DNA of 52,978 nt from an uncultured Blautia sp. (GCA_934409175.1 CAKRVX010000005.1:1-52978); one strand, 5' to 3'; positions 1-9,880 are shown, numbered from the stretch's first letter. Notes: generated by a model not told the origin, from the sequence alone. Made by a program: numbers and translations.

Positions 1-73
1 GCAGCCAGTACGGGAATCGAACCCGTGTTTTCGCCGTGAGAGGGCGACGTCTTAACCCCTTGACCAACTGGCC
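1..73 (-). tRNA. tRNA-Glu (anticodon CUC), 3' CCA end cut by the window edge
   Basis: Read on the minus strand, the sequence begins GGCCAGU and ends ACUGGCU-G-C, giving a full acceptor stem with one G-U pair. The T-arm carries GGGTTCGATTCCC. The anticodon stem-loop is UCGCC-CUCUCAC-GGCGA, so positions 34-36 read CUC, a glutamate tRNA for GAG codons. The discriminator G is at position 2 and the first C of an encoded CCA is at position 1; the remainder lies outside the window. Confidence 0.93.
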
Positions 74-111
74 ATTTCTATTTCTCATCGGTATTCCCAA
101 CCGACTTCATT

Positions 112-140
112 AATATACACCATCTTTTTCTAAAATGCAA
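112..140 (-). promoter_or_regulatory. Sigma-A promoter of tRNA-Glu
   Basis: On the minus strand TTGCAT and TATATT are separated by exactly 17 bases, about 40 bases upstream of the mature tRNA. A small inverted repeat (TCGGT/ACCGA) lies in the short leader between promoter and tRNA. Confidence 0.7.
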
Positions 141-216
141 GTACTTTTTTAAAAAAAATTTATTTTTTTTATTTTTTCAACTTTATATTCAATTTGAAAA
201 GTTTTTCAGTCAAAGA

Positions 217-248
217 AACAGCAGAAAGCATTGACTGCCTCTGCTGTT
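217..248 (-). terminator. Probable terminator after ppk1
   Basis: AACAGCAGA pairs perfectly with TCTGCTGTT around a 14-base loop just downstream of the ppk1 stop. The following minus-strand U-tract is short and interrupted, so termination efficiency is uncertain. Confidence 0.5.
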
Positions 249-256
249 TTTCTATA

Positions 257-2410
257 TTATTCCTCAATATCCTCTGCCGGTTCTGCCGGAATAAAAACTC
301 TGGATTTCTCTGCCTGAGTTTTGTGCTTATGAAGTGCCGCTTTCTCTGTTGCTTCCATACAGAATTCCATCTGAGAATTGATCTGTATCTTTCCTCTCTT
401 ATCCGGTTTCTCATAAGTTCCATCCGGCTGAAGTATATGCGCTTTTACATTATCCCGGAATTCCAGATCCAGAATATGCACCAGTTCTTTTTTTATCTTT
501 TCATCTTCCACCGGGAAAACAATCTCCACACGTCGGTCCAGATTACGGGGCATCCAGTCTGCACTTCCCATATAGATTTCCGGACTGCCACCGTTTTCAA
601 AGTAAAAAATACGACTGTGTTCCAGAAATTCCCCTACGATGGAACGGACATGGATATTTTCACTGATTCCAACAACCCCGACCTTCAGGCAACAGATACC
701 TCGTACCAACAGGTCTACCTGCACTCCACAGGAAGATGCATAATAAAGCGCTGCCATGATCTTTGGATCGCAAAGTGAATTCATCTTTGCCCTGATACCT
801 GCAGGAAGCCCTTTTTTCGCATTTTCTGCTTCTCTCTCAATCATAGCCAGAAAACGATCTTTCATCCAGATCGGAGCAACAATCAGTTTATTCCATTGTT
901 TCGGCTCCGAATAACCCGACAGCATATTAAACACTGCTGTTGCATCTTCACCGAATCGTTCATCACATGTAAAGATACCACAATCTGTGTATAGCTTGGC
1001 TGTAGAATCATTGTAATTACCTGTTGCCAGATGCACATAACGGCGGATTCCCGTTTCTTCTTTTCTTACTACCAGTGTAATCTTGCTGTGAGTTTTTAAA
1101 CCTACCAGTCCATAAATCACATGACAGCCTGCTTTCTCCAGCTTTTTGGCCCAGACAATATTATTTTCTTCATCAAAGCGAGCTTTCAGTTCAACCAGTA
1201 CAGAAACCTGTTTTCCATTCTCTGCTGCCTGCGCAAGAGCTGCTATGATCGGTGAATTTCCGCTGACACGATAAAGGGTCTGTTTAATTGCCAGAACCTC
1301 CGGATCTTTTGCTGCCTGACGCACAAAATTTACCACAGGATCAAAGCTCATATATGGATGATGCAAAAATACATCCCCCTCACGGATCACCTGGAAAATA
1401 TCTTTGTCGTTCTGAAATTCCGGAACAGGTGCAGGTTGATAACGAGGAGTTTTATACATTTCAAATCCTTCTGCACCGTAAACCTTCATCAACATAGTCA
1501 GATCCAGCGGGCCATTGATAGCAAAAATATCCGCTTCCTTGATATCAAATTCCATTTTCAGGATATCAAGCAGACGTTTATCCATCTTATCTTCCACTTC
1601 AAGGCGGATAACCTCACCCCACTGACGTTTCTTTAACTGCTTCTGAATCTCTACCAGCAGATCCTCAGCCTCATCTTCATCAATAGTCAGATCTGCATTA
1701 CGCATAATACGATATGGATGTGCACATACTACATCATAGCTCAGAAACAGCTTGTCTATATTTCTTTCTATAATTTCTTCCAGAAGGATCACCGTTGTAT
1801 CCTCACTCTTTTTCGATGGAATCTGCACTACTCTCGGAAGAACAGAAGGAACCTGTACAGTGGCAAACATCAGCTCTTCCTCTCCTTTTTTGTCTTTCTT
1901 GGAAATCAGAGCTCCGATATTTAATGTCTTATTCCGGATAAGTGGGAATGGTCTGGAAGAATCCATTGCCATAGGTGTCAATACCGGATATACATTATCT
2001 TCAAAATATCTGTCCACAAAATTCTTTTGCGCATCATTCAGAGCTTCATGTTCTGCTACCAGATGAAGTCCGACTTTATCGAGAGCAGGAATCAGCGAAC
2101 GGTTCAACGTGTTATATTGGACATGAACCACTTCATGGGTTCTGGCACTGATTTCCTTTAACTGTTCTTTCGCAGTCATTCCTGCAATATCTGTTTTATG
2201 ATATCCTGCATGCACCTGATCTTTCAGGGAAGCTACACGTACCATGAAAAATTCATCCAGATTGGAAGCTGTGATGCTTAAAAATTTCAGCCTGTCAAAA
2301 AGCGGCAGATTTTTATCTCTGGCCTCGCTGAGTACACGTGCATCAAATTTCAGCCAGCTTAGTTCACGGTTCACAAAATTTTCGCTTTTCTCAAATTTAC
2401 CCAGTTCCAT
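257..2410 (-). CDS. ppk1: Polyphosphate kinase 1
   Basis: The 717-residue product matches the usual length of PPK1, which reversibly transfers the gamma phosphate of ATP onto inorganic polyphosphate through a phospho-histidine intermediate. The N-terminal domain starts with FVNRELSWLKFDARVL and contains SNLDEFFMVRVA. The phosphotransfer histidine expected in the family is visible in GLKTHSK (about residue 441), followed by YVHLATGNYN (His about 460), which corresponds to the second conserved histidine. Later landmarks are LLVRGICCL and GSADWMPRNLDRRVE. The start has a GGAGG site 6 bases upstream. It is the last gene of a run folC-pheA-DUF815-ppx-ppk1 and sits 12 bases behind the exopolyphosphatase-like gene, so synthesis and breakdown of polyphosphate are probably co-transcribed. 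Confidence 0.97.
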   Translation of the reverse strand: MELGKFEKSENFVNRELSWLKFDARVLSEARDKNLPLFDRLKFLSITASNLDEFFMVRVASLKDQVHAGYHKTDIAGMTAKEQLKEISARTHEVVHVQYNTLNRSLIPALDKVGLHLVAEHEALNDAQKNFVDRYFEDNVYPVLTPMAMDSSRPFPLIRNKTLNIGALISKKDKKGEEELMFATVQVPSVLPRVVQIPSKKSEDTTVILLEEIIERNIDKLFLSYDVVCAHPYRIMRNADLTIDEDEAEDLLVEIQKQLKKRQWGEVIRLEVEDKMDKRLLDILKMEFDIKEADIFAINGPLDLTMLMKVYGAEGFEMYKTPRYQPAPVPEFQNDKDIFQVIREGDVFLHHPYMSFDPVVNFVRQAAKDPEVLAIKQTLYRVSGNSPIIAALAQAAENGKQVSVLVELKARFDEENNIVWAKKLEKAGCHVIYGLVGLKTHSKITLVVRKEETGIRRYVHLATGNYNDSTAKLYTDCGIFTCDERFGEDATAVFNMLSGYSEPKQWNKLIVAPIWMKDRFLAMIEREAENAKKGLPAGIRAKMNSLCDPKIMAALYYASSCGVQVDLLVRGICCLKVGVVGISENIHVRSIVGEFLEHSRIFYFENGGSPEIYMGSADWMPRNLDRRVEIVFPVEDEKIKKELVHILDLEFRDNVKAHILQPDGTYEKPDKRGKIQINSQMEFCMEATEKAALHKHKTQAEKSRVFIPAEPAEDIEE

Positions 2411-2422
2411 AATCTTCCTCCT

Positions 2423-3961
2423 CTACGCCCTGCCTTTACGTCTGAGTACAAGCCGGATTCCAAACACTTCCTCAAAAAATGCAACTTTATCTTTCAGAAG
2501 GCCCAGTTCCAGGGAAATATCCTGACTGGAATCCATGATCATCTGCAGTTCCCTGTCTTTTAATACAGTCTTGATTCCTTTTACTTTCTGACAATGACTT
2601 CTGTCCATGGCATTGGCAAGCCTGAGAATCGCCGTCAACTTTGCAATTTTTATGTAGCTTTCCCGATCAATACCTGCCCCCATCATCTGCATCTCATCAT
2701 AGTCGCCAAATGATGACGTATTATACCGGACTGCAAATGCGATCATTTTTCTTTCCAGTGATGACAGACCAATGATGTCTGTGGACATTATGATCTGATA
2801 AGAACATTCCGATACATTTCCCATGCTGATATATTTCCCGCAATCATGCAGCAATGCTGCAATCTGCAGGAGAAGTCTCTCTCTGCTGCCCATACCGTGA
2901 ACTTTTTTCATACTGTCAAAAATATCCAGACACAAATTCATGGTTCCCTGAATATGACTCTTACTGCTTGAATAACGTTTCGCAATATTTCTTGATGTGA
3001 CCAGAATATCATTTTCAAAATTATGTACACTTCTTATAAATTTTTTCTTCTCCGCACAGTCATAGGCAATTCCATCCAGGAGCGAAACACCTGGTGCCCA
3101 CAGAGCTTCCGCATTAAATATATCAATGAAATTTTTACATACGACCATAGTCGGAACCACCAAAGAGGCATATTCCGGATCGATTTCCATCTCCTGCGCC
3201 AGAACATCATCAGATTTTCCTACTGTGTTCTCATAACGCTTCATAAATTCTTCCCGGGTTATGATCTTGTCTTCCATCTTCTCCTGGAAAATCATATCAG
3301 TAATAAAATCTCCCATGAGGATTACATTTTTAATATCTCTGTCCTTCAGATACAGCCGCTGGAAATTCGTCAGATCATTTCGGATAAATTCTTCCACCAG
3401 CTGGTCATAATGTATGGTTGATTTTTCCAATTCCTGCAGACGCTGACGAATTCTCAGACTTCCCATTTTCAGTCCCTGGGTAGTGACCAGAGAATCTTTA
3501 TCGAAAAGAGAAACCTGAAGACTTCCTCCACCCACATCCAAAATTGCAGTTCCTTTCTGGATCATTTTTTTGAAGCCTTTTTCTATGGCTGCAATTGACT
3601 TATATCCCAGGAAATGTTGTTCTGCACTGCTCAAAACTTCAATCTTCAGCCCTGTTCTTTGAAAGATCTGTTCTACCGTGATCAGCGGATTGGCAAGTTC
3701 TCGAAACGCGCTGGTTCCACATGCCCGGTATTCTGTCACACCAAAATCTTTCATCATTCTCTTGAAATCATTAAGGACTTCACAGAGAACATCCAGCATT
3801 TCTGTGTCAATCTTCCCATCGGCATAGGCCCCTTTGCCCAGTTCCAGACTGTACCTTACATCATTCAGTTCGCGAAATCCGATTCTTTTTGACAGTTCAA
3901 AGATCTTCATACTTACTTCATAAGAACCAATATCAATCGCTGCAAAAGTCATGACTGCCAT
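2423..3961 (-). CDS. ppx: Exopolyphosphatase/GppA-type phosphatase with C-terminal HD domain
   Basis: The 512-residue protein begins with the actin-like phosphate loop of the Ppx/GppA family (FAAIDIGSYEVSMKIFEL, about residues 6-23). It has the second nucleotide/phosphate loop ILDVGGGSLQVSLF near residue 140. The C-terminal third contains an HD-type motif, LLHDCGKYIS, as in the long Ppx form. Known members hydrolyse polyphosphate ends or pppGpp; which substrate is used here cannot be told from sequence. The gene ends 12 bases before ppk1, which favours polyphosphate. An AAGGAG site precedes the ATG by about 9 bases. Confidence 0.93.
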   Translation of the reverse strand: MAVMTFAAIDIGSYEVSMKIFELSKRIGFRELNDVRYSLELGKGAYADGKIDTEMLDVLCEVLNDFKRMMKDFGVTEYRACGTSAFRELANPLITVEQIFQRTGLKIEVLSSAEQHFLGYKSIAAIEKGFKKMIQKGTAILDVGGGSLQVSLFDKDSLVTTQGLKMGSLRIRQRLQELEKSTIHYDQLVEEFIRNDLTNFQRLYLKDRDIKNVILMGDFITDMIFQEKMEDKIITREEFMKRYENTVGKSDDVLAQEMEIDPEYASLVVPTMVVCKNFIDIFNAEALWAPGVSLLDGIAYDCAEKKKFIRSVHNFENDILVTSRNIAKRYSSSKSHIQGTMNLCLDIFDSMKKVHGMGSRERLLLQIAALLHDCGKYISMGNVSECSYQIIMSTDIIGLSSLERKMIAFAVRYNTSSFGDYDEMQMMGAGIDRESYIKIAKLTAILRLANAMDRSHCQKVKGIKTVLKDRELQMIMDSSQDISLELGLLKDKVAFFEEVFGIRLVLRRKGRA

Positions 3962-4014
3962 ATTGTTTTCTCCTTCCGATTTGATTATTTTTCCTCAGGA
4001 AAAGTACAGAAAAA

Positions 4015-5322
4015 TTATTCTTTCACTGTTCCCAGAAGATGATCAATAAACTGCTGCGCAGTTCTTCCTGTCAGGCCGCCATGAGAGAGTTCCCATTTAT
4101 TAGCCTCCAGCAGAAGTTCATCCTCAGACATGGTAATATTATTTCTCTGTGCAAGTGCTTTAACGATAGTCTGAAATTCTTTTTTGCTTGGTGCACCATA
4201 GTAGATACGAACACCAAATCTGTATACCAGAGACAGCTTCTCCTGTACGGTATCAGAGGAATGCAGATCATCATCATCCATGATTTCCAGTTTATCGCTG
4301 GCACGTTCTCTTACCAGATGTCTGCGGTTACTTGTAGCATAGATGAGAATGTTGTCCGGTTTTTTCTCCAGACCACCTTCGATTACCGCTTTCAGATATT
4401 TATATTCGATTTCAAATTCCTCAAAAGAAAGATCGTCCATATAAATAATAAATTTATAATTTCTGTTCTTGATCTGGGCGATCACATCATTCAGATCCTG
4501 AAACTGATGTTTATAAACCTCAATGATCCGAAGTCCTTCATCATAATATCTGTTCAGTATTCCCTTAATACTGGACGATTTACCTGTACCTGCATCACCG
4601 AAAAGCAGACAGTTATTTGCTTTCTTTCCTCTGACAAAGGCTTCTGTATTCTCGATCAGCTTCTGCTTCGGAATCTCATATCCTACCAGATCTTCCAGCT
4701 TCACATGTGCAATCCTGGTAATCGGCTGGATCACTACTTTGTCATTTTCATCATGACCTACACGAAATGCTTTATGAAGCCCCAGTTTGCCCACACCGAA
4801 ATCTTTGTAAAACTGTACCATATCTGCCATAAACTCTTCCGTTGTCTGCGCTTCTGCCAGAGTTTTGCTCATGTCACAGATACGGTCTCTGATACGGGAA
4901 TTGAACATTTTGCTGTTGCTTCCTGTATTTGTATAATCACAAAGGACCTTGCAGCAGGAAACGTCAAACGCCTGATCAAATACAGTCAGATCAAAATCAT
5001 ACAGTTCCTTGAATACGCCAAAATCATTTAATGCAAGTTCGTTGATACTTCCCTTTACCGCACCTCTGATCTCACTTGCTGTGCTGAAGGCATTTTCATT
5101 GTTTACCAGCAGAAATGTCAGATAGCAGTGCCAGAGATTTCCTGAAAATCCATACAGTCCCGCATTTTCCACCAGACCGTTGGCACATTCAAAAAATACG
5201 CTCTTCATATTCTGAAGTTCTCTGTCATCATTCTCCCAGGCATTCATAAGTCCTGCCATTTTTTCCAGAATTTCTCCATGTTCAAAGTTACGATACAGTA
5301 TACATTCATTTAATCTTGCCAT
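4015..5322 (-). CDS. DUF815-family AAA ATPase
   Basis: The 435-residue protein has an N-terminal alpha-rich region of roughly 200 residues, then an AAA+ core. The Walker A motif is LLFGDAGTGKSSSIKG (about residues 240-255) and the Walker B-like segment is FIIYMDDLSFE. DUF815 proteins are conserved in Firmicutes and Proteobacteria as predicted ATPases without a settled role. The gene lies 53 bases before ppx and 45 bases after pheA in the same direction, so it is probably co-transcribed. No membrane segment or signal peptide is evident. Start chosen by AGGAAG upstream of ATG. Confidence 0.88.
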   Translation of the reverse strand: MARLNECILYRNFEHGEILEKMAGLMNAWENDDRELQNMKSVFFECANGLVENAGLYGFSGNLWHCYLTFLLVNNENAFSTASEIRGAVKGSINELALNDFGVFKELYDFDLTVFDQAFDVSCCKVLCDYTNTGSNSKMFNSRIRDRICDMSKTLAEAQTTEEFMADMVQFYKDFGVGKLGLHKAFRVGHDENDKVVIQPITRIAHVKLEDLVGYEIPKQKLIENTEAFVRGKKANNCLLFGDAGTGKSSSIKGILNRYYDEGLRIIEVYKHQFQDLNDVIAQIKNRNYKFIIYMDDLSFEEFEIEYKYLKAVIEGGLEKKPDNILIYATSNRRHLVRERASDKLEIMDDDDLHSSDTVQEKLSLVYRFGVRIYYGAPSKKEFQTIVKALAQRNNITMSEDELLLEANKWELSHGGLTGRTAQQFIDHLLGTVKE

Positions 5323-5367
5323 TGTTAATTCTTCCTTTAATTTTCTTACTTTCGTTTCTCAGTATTT

Positions 5368-6498
5368 TTAATAATTTCCCAGAATCCTCATTCTGTTAGC
5401 TTCTGCTTCAATTCCTCTCAGCGCATTTTTCACTGCACTGTCCTTTAAATTTCCTTCGAAATCTACAAAAAAACGATACTCCCAGGTCCTTCCTGCAATT
5501 GGACGGGATTCGATTTTTGTCATGTTCAGTCCATTGTAGATAATATGGGAAAGCATATTGTAAAGGGTTCCGCTTTCATGAGGCAGTTCAAAGAAAATGC
5601 TGATCTTACGTGCATCTTTTACATAAATAGGCTTCTTGCTTACGATAATAAAACGTGTCACATTCTGATCATTGTAGCAGATATTTTCCGCCAGAATCTC
5701 AAGTCCGTAAAGTTCTCCCGCCTGTCTGCTGGCAATGGCTGCCTGTGTTTTATCTCCGTCTTCCCTGACCTGTTTGGCTGATCCTGCTGTATTTTCCATT
5801 TCTCTGGTCTTCCATCCAGGATGGGCTTCCAGATACTTTCCACACTGTGCCAGAGCCTGCGGGTGTGAACAAACGCATGTAATATCTTCCAGCGACGCTT
5901 CAGGCAGTCCCAGAAGCACATGTTCCGGACGAATGATCTGTTCTCCTACAATACTCAGATCATATTCTGCCAGCAGATCATAGATTCCTGCCACAATTCC
6001 TGCTGTGGAATTCTCAATGGGAAGTACTGCATAATCTGCCCGTCCCTCTGCCACTTCTTCCATAGCATCACGCCAGGTTTTTACATGAAAACTTCTGATC
6101 TCATCTGAAAAATATTCCCTCATGGCCGCATAGCTGTAAGCACCCTCTACCCCCTGAAATACTACATTTACATTTTCCAGTGGCACATGATCCACCATTT
6201 CCAGCTTCTCATCATCTTCAATTCCATGTTCAGTCAGAAGCTGATACTGTCTCTTACGACTGATAGCCATAATCTGCTGAAACAGTTCCTGTGCTCCAAG
6301 CTGGTTGAACTCCCCGTGAGCTTTTCCCCTGAGAACTTCCAGTTTCTGTCTCTCACGTTCCGGATCCAGAACCTTTTTTCCTGTCTGTATTTTATATCGT
6401 GCAACGTCCTCACAGACTTTCATTCTTTTTTCGAAAAGACGTATGATCTCACTATCGATCACATCGATCTCATCTCTGCATTCCTGTAAATCGATCAT
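5368..6498 (-). CDS. pheA: Bifunctional chorismate mutase / prephenate dehydratase
   Basis: The 376-residue product has three parts. An AroQ-type chorismate mutase occupies about residues 1-90 (LQECRDEIDVIDSEIIRLFEKR, with the KVLDPERE helix). A prephenate dehydratase domain follows from about residue 110 (VVFQGVEGAYSYAA, VLPIENSTAGIV, and TRFIIVSKK near its end). A C-terminal ACT domain (ISIFFELPHESGTLYNML, ESRPIAGRTWEYRFFVDF) is the expected phenylalanine-sensing part. The protein converts chorismate to phenylpyruvate in phenylalanine synthesis. The start ATG overlaps the folC stop codon by one base (TGATG), indicating translational coupling. Confidence 0.97.
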   Translation of the reverse strand: MIDLQECRDEIDVIDSEIIRLFEKRMKVCEDVARYKIQTGKKVLDPERERQKLEVLRGKAHGEFNQLGAQELFQQIMAISRKRQYQLLTEHGIEDDEKLEMVDHVPLENVNVVFQGVEGAYSYAAMREYFSDEIRSFHVKTWRDAMEEVAEGRADYAVLPIENSTAGIVAGIYDLLAEYDLSIVGEQIIRPEHVLLGLPEASLEDITCVCSHPQALAQCGKYLEAHPGWKTREMENTAGSAKQVREDGDKTQAAIASRQAGELYGLEILAENICYNDQNVTRFIIVSKKPIYVKDARKISIFFELPHESGTLYNMLSHIIYNGLNMTKIESRPIAGRTWEYRFFVDFEGNLKDSAVKNALRGIEAEANRMRILGNY

Positions 6499-7802
6499 CA
6501 GTGTTTTTCCTTTCGTTTCTTCTCTTTCTCTACCACCTCTGTCATTTCTCCGATAAACGACAGAGACCCAAAAGCAAGAATCACATCCTCTTTTCCCGCC
6601 AGCATAAAAGCATTCTCCACAGCCTGCTGTATGGACTCCTGTGGCTGAACATCTTTATGAAATTCCCGCACAGTCTCAGCCAGTTTCGCCGCAGGAAGTG
6701 CCCGATCATTGTCCGGTGTCTGGATCGTCAGTATTTTATCTGCATAAGAAGCTGTTTTTTCTATTACACTCCTGTAATCTTTATCACCGAAAACTCCCAT
6801 AATATAGATAAGCCGCTTTCCTTTGAAATAACGCTCAATAGAAGCAGCCATCATGTCTGCTGCCGCGGGATTATGTGCTCCGTCCACCACAAAAAGAGGC
6901 TTTCTGCAAAGAACTGTAAACCTTCCATTCCAGACCGTATGTTTCATTCCCTGCTTTCTCTGTTCCAGTGTAGTAGAAAAGCCAAGCGTATCCAGTACTT
7001 TCAGCGCATTCAGCGCAACTACCGCATTCTCTTTCTGATAAACACCGGCCAGAGGAATTTCATAGTTTTCTCCCTCATATAGTATTGTCTGTCCCAGGCA
7101 GTCCTCTGTCACAACCTGTGCTTTACCTGCATCTGCTACCGTACAGACTGCATGACATTTTTCACATTGTTTCTGAACAGCAGCCATAGCCTCTTCTTTC
7201 TGAAGAGCAGTTACGACATGGCTGTTTTCTTTTATAATTCCCGCTTTTTTCTCAGCGATTTCCCTCAGGGTATTTCCAAGAAAAGACATATGATCCATGC
7301 TTATAGATACCAATACTGACAGCATGGTGTTTCTGATAATATTGGTGGCGTCAAGATTTCCGCCCATTCCCACTTCAAGAAGAACCAGATCACAGTTCTC
7401 GTTTCTGAAAAACAGAAATGCCACAGCAGTCTCTATTTCAAACGCTGTAGGATGAGGATATCCATCCTTTATCATGGCAGCGATTACATCCGCCACCTGT
7501 GTCATATATGTTGCAAAGCTGTCCTGACTGATTTTTTCCCCCGAAACTTCCATTCTGCCTCTGTAGGAATAAAGAGTGGGCGATACATATCTTCCCACAC
7601 GGTAACCTGCTTCCGACAAAACAGAATAAAGAAATGCAATGACAGATCCTTTGCCATTCGTGCCGGCTACATGGACGTATTTCAGATCATCCTGAGGATT
7701 TCCGAGTCTTTTCATCATCTCACGCATATGATCCAGTCCAAGTACACTGGGAATTTCCCTCGTAACTTTTGCTATGTATTCCCGGCTTTCCTGATAATTC
7801 AT
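6498..7802 (-). CDS. folC: Folylpolyglutamate synthase / dihydrofolate synthase
   Basis: The 434-residue protein has the Mur-ligase-type ATP-binding loop GTNGKGSV (about residues 47-54). Family signatures LVLLEVGMGGNLDATNII and FVVDGAHNPAAADMM are present. It adds glutamate residues to folates, and in many Firmicutes also makes dihydrofolate from dihydropteroate. It is the first gene of the five-gene minus-strand run ending with ppk1. An AAGGAG site lies about 8 bases before the ATG and a 17-base-spaced promoter lies about 85 bases upstream. Confidence 0.95.
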   Translation of the reverse strand: MNYQESREYIAKVTREIPSVLGLDHMREMMKRLGNPQDDLKYVHVAGTNGKGSVIAFLYSVLSEAGYRVGRYVSPTLYSYRGRMEVSGEKISQDSFATYMTQVADVIAAMIKDGYPHPTAFEIETAVAFLFFRNENCDLVLLEVGMGGNLDATNIIRNTMLSVLVSISMDHMSFLGNTLREIAEKKAGIIKENSHVVTALQKEEAMAAVQKQCEKCHAVCTVADAGKAQVVTEDCLGQTILYEGENYEIPLAGVYQKENAVVALNALKVLDTLGFSTTLEQRKQGMKHTVWNGRFTVLCRKPLFVVDGAHNPAAADMMAASIERYFKGKRLIYIMGVFGDKDYRSVIEKTASYADKILTIQTPDNDRALPAAKLAETVREFHKDVQPQESIQQAVENAFMLAGKEDVILAFGSLSFIGEMTEVVEKEKKRKEKH

Positions 7803-7886
7803 GTTTTTTGCTCCTTAACTTTATTCTTGCGTAATTTGTGCCATCTGTCCATTCCATAAACAGCAGCATAATTCTCACTTTCGCTC

Positions 7887-7915
7887 ATTATATCCCAGAC
7901 GTATGTTTTTTTCAA
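7887..7915 (-). promoter_or_regulatory. Sigma-A promoter of the folC operon
   Basis: On the minus strand TTGAAA and TATAAT are separated by 17 bases. It is the only clear promoter upstream of folC, so it probably drives folC through ppk1. Confidence 0.72.
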
Positions 7916-7967
7916 GGCAGGCAATACTACAAACAGGGTAATTTTATCTAAAAGGAGGCAACCTGAT

Positions 7968-8354
7968 TTGAAAAAAAACTTTTTACTGTGTGGTTTGATC
8001 GGATGGTGTCTGGAAATCCTCTGGACAGGACTTCATTCCATATTATCCGGCGAACTGACCATGACTGCCAGAACCTCTCTCTTAATGTTTCCTATATATG
8101 GATGTGCCGCCTTTATCCGTCCTCTTTCCCAAAAAATGACTCACTTTTCTGCTTTTATACGCGGCTGCATTTATACAGTCGCAATCTTCGCCGTAGAATT
8201 TATAAGTGGAACGATTCTCCGACGCTTTCATATGTGTCCCTGGAACTACAGCAAAGCCCCCTTTAATATCATGGGACTGATCCGCCTGGACTATGCCCCT
8301 CTCTGGTTTGGAACCGGACTTTTTTTCGAAAAAATACTTGGAAAACTCTCTTGA
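7968..8354 (+). CDS. Small CmpB-like membrane protein (putative ABC-transporter permease family)
   Basis: This 128-residue hydrophobic protein has four probable membrane helices. Its cysteine/tryptophan pattern (GLIGWCLEILWTGL near the start, FISGTILRRFHMCPWNYS, DYAPLWFGTGLFFEKI at the end) resembles the CmpB/'putative ABC transporter permease' membrane family; no transport function is demonstrated by that resemblance. The start is TTG, chosen because AAAAGGAGG lies about 9 bases upstream. It is divergent from folC and its stop overlaps the pyrB promoter, so it is a separate, short transcript. Confidence 0.7.
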   Translation: MKKNFLLCGLIGWCLEILWTGLHSILSGELTMTARTSLLMFPIYGCAAFIRPLSQKMTHFSAFIRGCIYTVAIFAVEFISGTILRRFHMCPWNYSKAPFNIMGLIRLDYAPLWFGTGLFFEKILGKLS

Positions 8355-8379
8355 AAAATATACCTGATTATTATATGAT
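8351..8379 (+). promoter_or_regulatory. Sigma-A promoter of pyrBI
   Basis: TTGAAA and TATGAT are spaced by 17 bases, beginning inside the stop codon of the preceding small gene. The roughly 50-base leader to pyrB contains no attenuator hairpin or uracil-rich leader peptide that I can recognise. Confidence 0.7.
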
Positions 8380-8433
8380 GGTAGGAAGGATTAATAGATA
8401 GTTCCTGACACCAACAAAATATGGAGGTATGAA

Positions 8434-9357
8434 ATGAGACACTTAATGAGTCCGCTGGACCTGTCCGTGGAAGAACTGAATTCTCTTCTTGATCTGGCCA
8501 GTGATATTGAAAAACACCCTGATAAATACGCACACGTATGCGACGATATGAGACTTGCCACTCTGTTCTATGAGCCAAGTACCCGTACCCGTCTCAGTTT
8601 CGAAGCGGCAATGATGAACCTCGGAGGTAAAGTTCTTGGTTTTTCATCCGCTGATTCCAGTTCTGCATCAAAAGGTGAAAGCGTTGCAGACACCATTCGT
8701 GTTGTGTCCTGTTACGCAGATATCTGTGCTATGCGTCACCCAAAAGAGGGCGCTCCGTTAGTAGCTTCTATGGCTTCTTCTATTCCTGTTATCAACGCCG
8801 GAGACGGCGGTCATCAGCATCCTACCCAGACATTGACAGACCTTCTTACCATTCGTTCCCTGAAGGGACATTTAGACAACATTACCATCGGTCTGTGTGG
8901 CGACCTGAAATTCGGACGTACTGTTCACTCCCTGATCGAGGCGCTCGTACGTTACGATAATGTAAAATTCGTACTGATTTCTCCTGAGGAGCTTCGTATT
9001 CCAAGCTACATCCGGGAAGATGTCCTGAAGAAAAACAAAGTGGAGTTCCAGGAAGTAGAAAGATTAGAAGATGCAATACCTGAACTGGATATCCTGTACA
9101 TGACACGTGTACAGAAAGAACGTTTCTTCAACGAAGAAGATTATGTACGTATGAAGGACTTCTATATTCTGGATAAACAGAAACTGGAACTTGCAAAAAA
9201 AGATATGTACATTCTCCATCCGCTTCCACGTGTAAATGAGATTGCCACTGAAGTGGATTCAGATTCAAGAGCAGCTTATTTCAAACAGGTACAGTACGGC
9301 GTATATGTTCGTATGGCACTGATTCTCACATTACTGGAGGTAAAATTACCATGTTAA
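8434..9357 (+). CDS. pyrB: Aspartate carbamoyltransferase, catalytic subunit
   Basis: The 307-residue length is standard for this enzyme, which joins carbamoyl phosphate and L-aspartate in the first committed step of pyrimidine synthesis. The carbamoyl-phosphate loop is [16 protein letters not shown] (about residues 47-62). Other landmarks are [11 protein letters not shown] (the 80s loop), [18 protein letters not shown] and [16 protein letters not shown] (240s loop). The start is preceded by ATGGAGG. Its stop overlaps the pyrI start, so the two subunits are translationally coupled. Confidence 0.98.
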   Translation: MRHLMSPLDLSVEELNSLLDLASDIEKHPDKYAHVCDDMRLATLFYEPSTRTRLSFEAAMMNLGGKVLGFSSADSSSASKGESVADTIRVVSCYADICAMRHPKEGAPLVASMASSIPVINAGDGGHQHPTQTLTDLLTIRSLKGHLDNITIGLCGDLKFGRTVHSLIEALVRYDNVKFVLISPEELRIPSYIREDVLKKNKVEFQEVERLEDAIPELDILYMTRVQKERFFNEEDYVRMKDFYILDKQKLELAKKDMYILHPLPRVNEIATEVDSDSRAAYFKQVQYGVYVRMALILTLLEVKLPC

Positions 9358-9788
9358 ATGTTGGAGCACTTCGCGAAGGTTATGTTTTAGACCATATTAA
9401 AGCAGGGAAAGCCATGACCATCTATCATGATCTGAAACTGGACAAGCTGGACTGCACTGTTGCCATCATCAAAAATGCAAAAAGCAACAAAATGGGCAAG
9501 AAAGACATCATTAAAGTAGAATGCCCTGTAGAAAATCTTGATCTTGATATCCTTGGTTTTATTGATCACAATATCACTGTCAACATCATTAAAGACGAAA
9601 AGATTGTTGCCAAAAAAGAATTAAAACTTCCGAAACAGGTAGTAAACGTAATCAAATGCAAGAATCCTCGCTGCATTACCTCCATTGAACAGGGACTTGA
9701 TCAGATCTTCGTTCTTGCCGACGAGGAAAAAGAAGTTTACAGGTGTAAATACTGCGAAGAAAAATACAGCGGAAAACGCAACAAATAA
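9351..9788 (+). CDS. pyrI: Aspartate carbamoyltransferase, regulatory subunit
   Basis: The 145-residue protein begins with the nucleotide-binding domain of PyrI ([21 protein letters not shown]). It ends with the zinc domain, whose four cysteines are visible as CKNPRC and CKYCEEKYS. In characterised enzymes it binds ATP or CTP/UTP and allosterically tunes PyrB. It overlaps the end of pyrB by 7 bases. A bidirectional hairpin terminator follows about 30 bases after the stop. Confidence 0.97.
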   Translation: MLNVGALREGYVLDHIKAGKAMTIYHDLKLDKLDCTVAIIKNAKSNKMGKKDIIKVECPVENLDLDILGFIDHNITVNIIKDEKIVAKKELKLPKQVVNVIKCKNPRCITSIEQGLDQIFVLADEEKEVYRCKYCEEKYSGKRNK

Positions 9789-9821
9789 GAATTTCCTGAC
9801 AATATCTGTAAAAACAAAAAG

Positions 9822-9864
9822 AGCTCTCTTCTGTATCGAATATTATCGAATACAAAAGAGAGCT
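9822..9864. terminator. Bidirectional terminator between pyrI and rnpB
   Basis: AGCTCTCTT pairs with AAGAGAGCT, with further pairing (TGTAT/ATACA) inside. The stem is flanked by a T-run on the plus strand and an A-run (U-run on the minus strand) on the other side, so it can end both pyrBI and the convergent rnpB transcript. Confidence 0.8.
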
Positions 9865-9880
9865 TTTTATATACATTTTT

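Noticed and set aside
194..778. 194-codon plus-strand open frame
   Set aside because: Mostly antisense to ppk1; the product shows no domain and the composition of a complement-strand shadow.
4039..5031. 330-codon plus-strand open frame
   Set aside because: Antisense shadow of the DUF815 ATPase; no ribosome site and biased composition.
7800..7889. 29-codon minus-strand frame directly before folC
   Set aside because: Its ATG lies within the TATAATG of the promoter, so it would not be on the transcript; no internal start has a ribosome site.
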